Shown here piece after piece: positions 55,831 through 64,000 of a DNA stretch of 64,000 nucleotides. How positions within the stretch are numbered: the stretch's first letter is position 1; the number at the start of each line of letters is the position of its first letter. The position numbers and the translations under genes were made by a program. Source of the DNA: Chara braunii (lineage: Eukaryota; Streptophyta; Charophyceae; Charales; Characeae); contig BFEA01000352.1 of NCBI GenBank assembly GCA_003427395.1, positions 758,262 to 822,261 on the forward strand. Reading direction: 5' to 3'. The notes beneath the pieces are model-generated. The model made no database searches, was not told the DNA's origin, and saw only the letters and a program-made list of their open reading frames with translations.

Positions 55831-56985
55831 TGTATAAGATGGCCGCTCCTAACACCCCCCTAATTATGGATCGGATCCGTGTCCTCAAAGCCCACCCCCT
55901 CGAGCGCTAGCAATGGCAAAGAATGACCCCTGAAAAAGGTTGTTTGACTTGAAATGGCAAAGGGTGACCCCTGGAAAGGGTCACCAAAAGATTGGCTTTA
56001 GGGTCTCCTACCACATGGGTGAGGAACCTTAAACCACCAGTACTTCCTAAAGTCGTGCCTGCTAACGCGCCACAATTTTAGGAAAAGTACGGGACACTAC
56101 ATGAGCGTCCAAATTAATCCAATTAGAAACGTTTCTGCTCTATTTTTTTCCGCAACCGATAGCTGGGCCCAAGTACTGGTGGTATAAGAGAAACATAGAA
56201 TTGGCCTTAGGGCTTCCTACCACATGGGTGAGGAACCTTAAGAGGAACAAAAAATTGGCCTTAGGGTTTCCTACCACATAGGTGAGGAACCTTAAGAGGA
56301 ACAAAGAGTTGACACTGGGGTTCCCTTGCATGATTGTTTGATAAAGGCTGAATGAGATTGAGCCAAATGGATTGAGCTATGAAAAGAAAAAAAGCGCCAG
56401 ACCGGTCGTGAGAATCTGAGTTGTGAAAAAGATGGAAAAAGATGGACAGGGAATTAAAAGAGGTCGTCTGGTCGGCTGTAAGAATCAGTTTTGGAGAAAG
56501 ATTGGAAGAAGATGAATCGTGGATTGAAAAAGGGTCGTTGGGACGGTCATAAGAAACAACTGTGGAGAGGGAGTGCAAGGGATGAGGATTGAAGATACAC
56601 CACATGGCATTGACACCGACCTTCCAGAGCATTGAAACCATTCCGGGACTAGCCACGAGGTTTTCGTAACTGCACTCGCAAACTAATAGAGAACCCCAAC
56701 TCTCTTGAGAGGAAGAGGCCGGATCCAATAAAACACCACTCAGGAGGAATGATACACGAGGGAACCACTTATGGTAAGACGGGGTCCTGGGAGACATGGA
56801 CTGGACCTACCTGTCAGATACGAGGTAGTACCTCAATGATGACGCCCGTTTCCGGGGAAGCGGCAGCCAGACTAAGTTGGAAGGATAGGGTGAATTATCA
56901 GCAGGTGAAGGAATGATCACCCTTCCTTTTTGGGGCTGATGGGCTGACATCCTTCACTTAGTTGGCAGGCAAGGTCTGCGTACCT
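55831..56985. other. Unassigned LTR-element-like DNA with 3 copies of a 23-bp phrase
   Basis: ACCACATGGGTGAGGAACCT plus TAA occurs near 56011, 56220 and (with ATAGG) 56273; each is preceded by TTGGCTTTAGGG / TTGGCCTTAGGG. AATGGCAAAGGGTGACCCCT is duplicated near 55910 and 55955. No gene is supported. Confidence 0.55.
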
Positions 56986-56989
56986 CCGA

Positions 56990-57038
56990 GTAAAAACCAG
57001 TTGCGCGATGGAGACATCGCGTTTGAGTGGGGGAAAGT
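56990..57038 (+). other. LTR-element pol tail and polypurine tract, copy 1
   Basis: CAGTTGCGCGATGGAGACAT, CGCGTTTGAGTGGGGGAAAG corresponds to AACTGGTGTGCGATGAGGAC, ATCGAAAATAAGTGGGGGGAA at 58235-58280. Translated, DGDIAFEWGKV then TGA versus DEDIENKWGEC. The purine run marks the place from which plus-strand DNA synthesis starts, next to a 3' LTR. Confidence 0.5.
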
Positions 57039-57068
57039 ATGAATTTCAGAAAAAGCCTCACAGACTGT

Positions 57069-57535
57069 CCAGAGGAATTGCGTGACAAATTGTCTAAGTT
57101 TGGGCTTGAGAAAAGTCTGGCAAGACGTCCAGAGGAATTGCATGAGAAATTGTCTGAGCTTTGGCTTGAGAAAAGTGTGGCAAGATGGCAGAGGAATTGC
57201 ATGAGAAATTGTCTAAGTTTGGGCTTGAGAAAAGTGTGGCAAGATGCCCAGAGAAATTGTCTGAGCTTGGGCTTGAGAAAAGTCTGGCAAGATGCCCAAA
57301 AAAATTGCATGAGAAATCGTCTGAGCTTGGGCTTGAGAAAAGCCTGGCAAGATGCCCAAAGAAATTGCACGAGGAATTGTTTGAGCTTGGGATTGAAAAA
57401 AGCCTGGCAGAATGTCCAGAGGAATTGTATGAGAAATTGTCTGAGTTTTGGGCCAAAGAAAAGATTGGCAGAATGACCAGAGGAATTGTATGAGAAATTG
57501 TTTGAGACAGGCTTGAGAAATCTGGCAAAGCAGCA
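57069..57535 (+). repeat. 60-bp tandem repeat encoding a 20-residue unit
   Basis: Eight units of 48-61 bp, mostly 60, each with AGAGGAATTGCATGAGAAAT, TGTCTGAGCTTGGGCTTGAG, AAAAGTCTGGCAAGATGCCC. The + frame reads EELHEKLSELGLEKSLARCP per unit, and one unit is a 48-bp (16-residue) version, so length changes preserve frame until the last two. The open frame at 57185-57493 starts inside the array; its coding status is unclear. Confidence 0.9.
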
Positions 57536-57844
57536 TGAGAGATTGCATGAAATAGCCTAAGAATGGGTCTGAAAGGCCTAACAAAATGACCAATTGTTGA
57601 GAATAAGTATGGGAAGCTTGATAAGTGATCAAAAGAATTGAATGGGATTGAATACGGAAAAAAAAACCCAGCAAAACTGCGAAAGGAATGCATGAGAGCG
57701 AGTCAGGAAAGCACCGGGACAAACTGGGTATGGGACCTGAGAGAGAAACAAACCGGCACTTGAAAGGCAATTGGATCACGGACAGACATAAGGCCAAAGA
57801 AAAAGGGGGGCCATAGGAGGGACATAAGGGTTGGACTATGTCAG

Positions 57845-58135
57845 GGCAAGGGAAAGAGTGGCAGGGCTCATGGGCTGTATGGGCCGAAGAGCAGATTACC
57901 TGATGCGCTGCGAGTAGCAGGGCTCGTGGGCTGCACGGGCCAAAGAGCAAATTATCTGATGCGCTGTGAGTGGCAAGAAACATGGACTGCACGGGCCGAA
58001 AAGCAGATTATTTTATGCATTAAGGGTGGTCAAAGTTTGAGGGAAGAAACATGGACTGCTTGGGCCGAAAAACAGATTATTTTATCCATTGAGGGTGGTC
58101 AAAGCTTGACGGAAGAAACACGGACTGCATAGAAA
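57845..58135 (+). repeat. Tandem repeat of 58-74-bp units
   Basis: Four to five units with GGACTGCACGGGCCGAAAAG, CAGATTATTTTATGCATTGA, GGGTGGTCAAAG; earlier units are shorter (GCAGATTACCTGATGCGCTG). Confidence 0.85.
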
Positions 58136-58268
58136 GGTATGAGAAAAGACCAAGAAGTACCTTGACATATTAACTACCTATCACGTCCCGTCCCTCCCCT
58201 GCCTATCCCACTAATCCACGCTCTCCCCTATTAATTGAGAACTGGTGTGCGATGAGGACATCGAAAAT

Positions 58269-58280
58269 AAGTGGGGGGAA
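58269..58280 (+). other. Polypurine tract preceding LTR L copy 2
   Basis: AAGTGGGGGGAA, immediately before the TG start of the LTR (58281 or 58283). It fixes the + orientation for this copy. Confidence 0.55.
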
Positions 58281-58282
58281 TG

Positions 58283-58715
58283 TGTCGGGACCTGTGGTTC
58301 CCGAAGCAAGTCCCGACCCTTGAGACATGATACATGGCTGAGATGTGCACGACAGAGGAATCCGGAGCAAGGTGACAAGAGAAAAAGAGTGAAGGCAGGA
58401 TTGGCGACACCAAGGACCCAAGGGGAGCGCCCGAGGCCGTTGGAGCCATAGGGCCAGAAATAGACCAACAGAGTAACATGCTGCAAAGGGCTGCAAGAAA
58501 ATTGGTGAAGGCGGCCCTCCTTCTCGAAGAAGGAAGACCGCCGAGAAAGGAACACCCTGAGGTCGAGTGCTGGAGGTAGAAGGGGCCCAAGGGCATCGAG
58601 GAAAATAGTGTCGCGACGTCGGCACATGAGAGCGTAGCATGCGGCCAAGGAGGCCATTTGAATTCGGCGTGAGAAGAGCCTAAGGGCCATGGATGAAGCT
58701 AGGGGATGCAAAGAG
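58283..58715 (+). mobile_element. Partial LTR (family L), copy 2
   Basis: TGTCGGGACCTGTGGTTCCC onward aligns with 42337-42765 over about 430 bp, then diverges, so this copy is truncated or recombined. Shared blocks: GATGTGCACGACAGAG-like, GGCCCTCCTTCTCGAAG, GCATGCGGCCAAGGAGGCC. Confidence 0.65.
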
Positions 58716-60204
<1,489 letters not shown>

Positions 60205-60305
60205 ACCGGCCTACTTGAGTGTTTTCCCTGCTTGAGTGTTTTCCCCGCTGCTCTAAGTGTCTTGGGCCTCTTTCCCTGCCACTTGAGTGTTTTCCCCGCT
60301 GCAAC
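60205..60305 (+). repeat. Short irregular repeat of TTGAGTGTTTTCCCCGCTG
   Basis: Three copies, at about 60214, 60231 and 60284. Confidence 0.8.
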
Positions 60306-60539
60306 CCTCAATGTCACGGCCACAGGTAAGTACCGACCCTTTGGGCCTCCCGTGCGGACGGGTGCCCTTGCGGGTCACACACACACTCAATCGAGAAACA
60401 CTCAGACAGGCATGCAGACCAGCAAGCACACACACACACAGACTTAAAAAACTCAGGAACAAGTGGGAAACTCGGCAAGGCATACATTCCATTAGCAGAA
60501 CTCAGAAGTCAGATGTGTGTCTCAGGCGGTGTTTGGCAG

Positions 60540-60722
60540 GTCCTTATATTTTTGGCGGTGTACAGAGTGTGGTTCAAGCATCATATTGATCCTCAAGAAG
60601 ACCGGTGGTTCACAAGTGAAGAATCAAAAAAGACTGCTCCGCAGGTTATCTCAGGATATGAGAGAAGGTCAAAAGGAAAACAGTCTGCTGGTCGAAGACT
60701 TCTCAGATTACTATCGAAGTAA
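60540..60722 (+). pseudogene. Chromodomain-like C-terminal tail of Ty3/gypsy pol, + strand
   Basis: VWFKHHIDPQEDRWFTSEES, KKTAPQVISGYERRSKGKQS, then TAA at 60720, matches the minus-strand tail at 63830-64000 (position of DRWFT/NRWFT, the TAPQVI/TTPDVV stretch and the basic GKxxG end). The pattern 'YxVxFxxxxxEDxxWF' fits the integrase-end chromodomain of chromoviruses in a diverged form. Just after the stop is the purine run AAAGGAGGAGGGAGTGCGAGG (60721), suitable as a polypurine tract, followed by TGTGTCC. Upstream pol is not recognisable. Call by similarity between the two copies and by position. Confidence 0.5.
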
Positions 60723-63700
60723 AGGAGGAGGGAGTGCGAGGATTTGTGTCCTGGCATGCCCGTAAGGGCCCCCTACAGCAAGTATGAGCCCGCCCTAAGT
60801 GAAGGTGGGCCCCCGAATCTCAATGAGGCCTCTGTCAAGTTTGCAAAGCCTTGGTGGGCGCACGACAGTTGCCACGCACCAGTTGGTTACATCCACCTTG
60901 CTCGTAAAATTCAGAAACATTTGTGAGCCTTCGAGGGTCTTCTCACAACACAGGGGAATCAGGGTACACCTCACTTTTACGCTCGGGTGGTTGGGCTGGC
61001 CTAACCAATTCGGGCCCAGGCCACCATCTGAATGGGCCTGGGCAGACACTTTGGCCCAAGCTGAAGCTACTCGGCACACGATGGGCCAGGCTGAGCAGCC
61101 TATGGGTCAGGCCACTTCGCATATAGCAAAGTGCCTTGCCGGGGCAGGGGAATTCAGGCACTTGTGAGTGCATACGGCACCGCTGCTGGAGTGATAGCTG
61201 GCGCCTGCTTGCTAGCTGCGCTGGTGCCTGGGCGCACGCGGGCGTGGGGAGAAGAAAGGGTGCTTCAAGGAGGCAGCGCTATAGCTCAGCCCTTCATAGC
61301 CGGGCTTGAGTTTGGATTGTCAGCGGGGATTGGCGGCGGTCCTTGGAAGGAGTTCAGACGTGGGAGAGAAGACGAGGGGGAGCATGGTGAGGGCGAGAGA
61401 GGAGGTGATGTGAGAGCACGTACCTGTTCCTGGCGGAGGTCTACATGCTCGACATCTGCATGTACTTTGGTTGTTGCTGCTGACGTCAACTGGTTGCATG
61501 GCATTGTCATTCGTAGGCTAGGGTAGTAGGCCCAGTGGCTCTAGGATCGTAGTTTGGGGGCTGAGCGCAATTTGGAGAGAGAGCTCCGAGTAATTTGTTG
61601 GTGGTTGCGAGAGTTCGCTTTCATTGACAATTGAGTTCGCTGCTTTGGTTCTCCTTCGGTGTGATATCAGTGCATTTCTGCTTTCTGGACAGCTTTCGAC
61701 TATCCAGCTTTCAATGTGATTTTGCAATCTGGAATTTTGTCCTTTCGCTATTGCTCATTTTCCTTGCAATATTATTATTAAAAAAAAAAACTATTCCCCG
61801 CCCAATTCAAACGAGTGCCCCGCCACATGCAGCAATTCCCATTTTTTGTAGAAAAAAAACATTGGGTCAACAGTCGCCTTTCCTTCTTTTCTTTTCTTTT
61901 CTTTTCTTTTCTTTGCGTCATAAATGTTTGAAGTCTCCTTTTCATTCCCCTTTTGTGAAAAAACAACACGTCATCAATATTATTAAGATAAGATTCATGA
62001 AACGTTCGCCATGTCATTATTTTTTTTAATTAATATATTTAAAATGTCTCCTCTGCATTGCTTTCCTTTCTTTTTCCACATGGTGGTTGGTTTACTTGTC
62101 CCGCAATCATCCTTCCCGATCAACCGTACCTTCCCATGGTCGTACGGTCGTCCAGTCCTCGTGGGAATGAACCACAATCATCATTTCTACATCATGACGG
62201 TCGTGCGCCTGGTTGCGGGTTGTGGTCGTGTGTGGGCGGATATGGTCGTGATCGTGGTCTTTTTTGTGGAAACAGGTGACATTGCCAAGAGACGGAATGG
62301 CACAAGATTGCGGCTGTTCTCATCAGAAGAGACGAATCTACGGCGTCCCAACGCATTTATCTTGCTCAGGTAAACCTTTTTTGTTGCTCCCCCCTCCCCC
62401 CCGCCTCCCCCCACCCCACTCAGGTACACCGTTGTTAACATCTACTCCAATGTGTGTGGGGGGGGCAGGTGTCTGTAGTCATATGGTTGGAACAGGTGAC
62501 TGTTGTTGTTCTTTTTTTTGTTTGTGAAAGTATCTTCTACACTTTACGTTTTAATTGAAGTAATGATTTTGGCCATCGTAGGAAAGGTTAGGATTCAAAA
62601 GCCGACTCAACTCACGAAAAACAGCAGGGTACAACGTAGTAGTCTCACATTAACTAGGAGGTTCTTGACTCGTGAGCCAGATTAGGATTCAAAAGCTGAC
62701 TCGATTCAATTCACGAAGAACAGTAGGGTGCACAATGTAGTCTCACAAACTGCATGCAATATCACACATGTCATGGAAAAAAATTCGACGGCCGGCGACG
62801 TTACCACATTAAGTGAAGCAGGTTTTTTCGTTTTCTATTTTTTTAACTTTCTGAAATCAGACTAGTTTTCTCGCTTACTTCGCATGCATGCAAACAGGTG
62901 GCAATCAACACTGGCGCCAGGCGCCCACACAAAGCTCAGAGATATTAAGGCCGAGAACACAGTTCAGATGCAAACTCGCTTCAAATTGGCTATGGTACCT
63001 GAGCGCCTACACATCACCCGTCCAACACTGTATTCACAACAACTGTTCGCACGCTCACACTCTGGACCTCCTTGGATGTCCCACGCACTCTCACTCTATA
63101 CCGCACACACACACACACTCGCGACAGGTTATCTCTAACCTATGGCGGCTATGGCCGCCTTCTACCACCTAGCAGCTAGTGGCGATGGCAGCTCCTTCTT
63201 CCCCACAGCCCACTTTGACTTCGGGCATCTGCAGACCACCTCGCACAAGACGCTCGGGCAGCGCTTCCGCATGGCGCAAAGCAGAATGAATGAATGGCTG
63301 GATGCTGCCTCTTGATTTATACTTCTGTTGGTCGCTGGTCTGCCCTTTTCCACCGGGCCAATGGTGCACACAGTCCCACATGGTACTTGCTGATTAGACT
63401 AAGTGCGACTCGGACTGGGTACAGCTGACTAAGCAAAGTTGGACTTCCTACTTGCACACTTGCCTCTGGCCTAACGTGTGAAACTCTCGAAAGGCCACTT
63501 CCGGACCTTCAGGGAGTCTGTGGACTGCTTTTCGGAACTGTAGCAGCTATGACCTTGACCTTTCAGAATTGCAATAACTATGACCCCTACCCAGCTATGA
63601 CCCCTACTCGACAGAACTACGGTTCGAGACCCGACAACTACACAGACCTATGACAGACAACAGTCGGCTACCAGGACACAGGTCGCGGGTTCAAACACAC

Positions 63701-63829
63701 AGGGTCGACTTGATACTATACACGGTGGGGTAAGGTCGAAGGATCGAGCCCTGGGATCTGCATCTGCTACTACAAAGGTGAAAACCGTTTCACTCCCACC
63801 GGCCTAAATTTGAGGTCTTCCGGGAATAC
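60723..63829. other. Unassigned sequence, probably LTRs of convergent retroelements
   Basis: No gene supported. A possible LTR starts near 60746 (TGTCCTGGCATGCC). TGATATCAGTGC at 61663 resembles the methionine-tRNA primer-binding site TGGTATCAGAGC with two changes, which would fit an LTR of about 0.9 kb, but this is weak. Runs: TTTTC repeats at 61890-61912, C/G runs at 62390 and 62460. Direct phrase CAGTAGGGT/CAGCAGGGT with AGGATTCAAAAGC is duplicated at 62590 and 62684. Confidence 0.4.
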
Positions 63830-64000
63830 TTAGTCCAAGGCTGGACCTTTACCTTTCTTATCCCTCTTATAAGCTTGAACTACATCGGGAGTGGTCTCAA
63901 GAAGCTCTGTTCGTGTGAACCAGCGGTTGTCTTCTGGTTCTTGAAAAGAGAATCTGACTTTATACTGTTTCTGTGGACGACCTCTACCTCCTGTTCTGAA
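63830..64000 (-). pseudogene. Chromodomain-like C-terminal tail of Ty3/gypsy pol, minus strand, partial
   Basis: The minus strand enters from the window edge as FRTGGRGRPQKQYKVRFSFQ, then EPEDNRWFTRTELLETTPDV, VQAYKRDKKGKGPALD and TAA (63830-63832). It is open throughout the visible 56 codons. YKVRFS...DNRWF resembles a chromodomain strand-turn with its aromatic residue. The element continues beyond 64000, so the rest of pol should lie in the next window. It faces the tail at 60540, 3' end to 3' end. Confidence 0.55.

Noticed and set aside
63590-63760. tRNA-like B-box words (GGTTCGAGACCC, GGGTTCAAAC, GGATCGAGCCC)
   Set aside because: No A box, acceptor stem or cloverleaf could be formed around them.

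Overview
The window is eukaryotic nuclear DNA, almost entirely transposable elements and simple or tandem repeats. I could not support any host protein-coding gene. The evidence is non-LTR and LTR retrotransposons with plant-type domains, a Helitron, U6 snRNA-derived fragments, very many GA/CT, ATT and poly-A tracts, and scattered single N bases. A repeat-rich streptophyte (a charophyte alga such as Chara is one possibility) fits best, but that is inference from element style, not from a marker gene. Several junctions in the assembly are demonstrably artificial (below).

Layout. 1-7.9 kb: short tandem repeats (54-bp hairpin-bearing units, 41-bp units, ATT tracts) and the first members of a hairpin MITE-like family. 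7.9-21.4 kb: a distinctly AT-rich block on the + strand holding a decayed but well-conserved Helitron (basic N-terminus, DUF6570-like, Rep/HUH, PIF1-type helicase, then a Ulp1/C48 protease domain in the same frame as the helicase end). It is flanked by two copies of an unrecognised gene ('A', 9.55 kb apart) and followed by two copies of a second unrecognised gene ('B') and a small ORF ('C'). A 210-bp dispersed repeat occurs at 1.6 kb and 19.9 kb. 22-31 kb: a 5'-truncated LINE, tandem repeats, a perfect 41-bp-arm hairpin, other hairpins and a cluster of three U6 snRNA-like fragments.

31.2-32.9 kb contains two library artefacts: a Nextera mate-pair junction followed by an exact 131-bp copy of sequence from 26.67-26.80 kb and an N, and an Illumina TruSeq adapter followed by poly-A. 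Order and linkage across 31.2-32.9 kb should not be trusted.

33-40.8 kb: a near full-length, frameshifted LINE (ORF1; ORF2 with endonuclease, reverse transcriptase, C-terminal zinc-binding region; conserved 3' UTR; A-tail). 41-46.5 kb: an LTR-retrotransposon gag on the minus strand (CCHC zinc knuckle after one stop) abutting a long LTR-like sequence that reads in the + direction (TG start, TATA box, AATAAA). 46.5-49.1 kb: a 92-bp satellite array. 50-55.8 kb: minisatellites and a large nested inverted-repeat structure. 56-64 kb: LTR-element remnants (polypurine tracts, a second partial copy of the long LTR, two convergent chromodomain-like pol tails), a 60-bp tandem repeat and microsatellites.

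Nearly all ORFs carry stops or frameshifts, so most elements here are probably immobile, although some frameshifts lie in homopolymers and may be sequence errors. All protein-family calls were made by eye from motifs.
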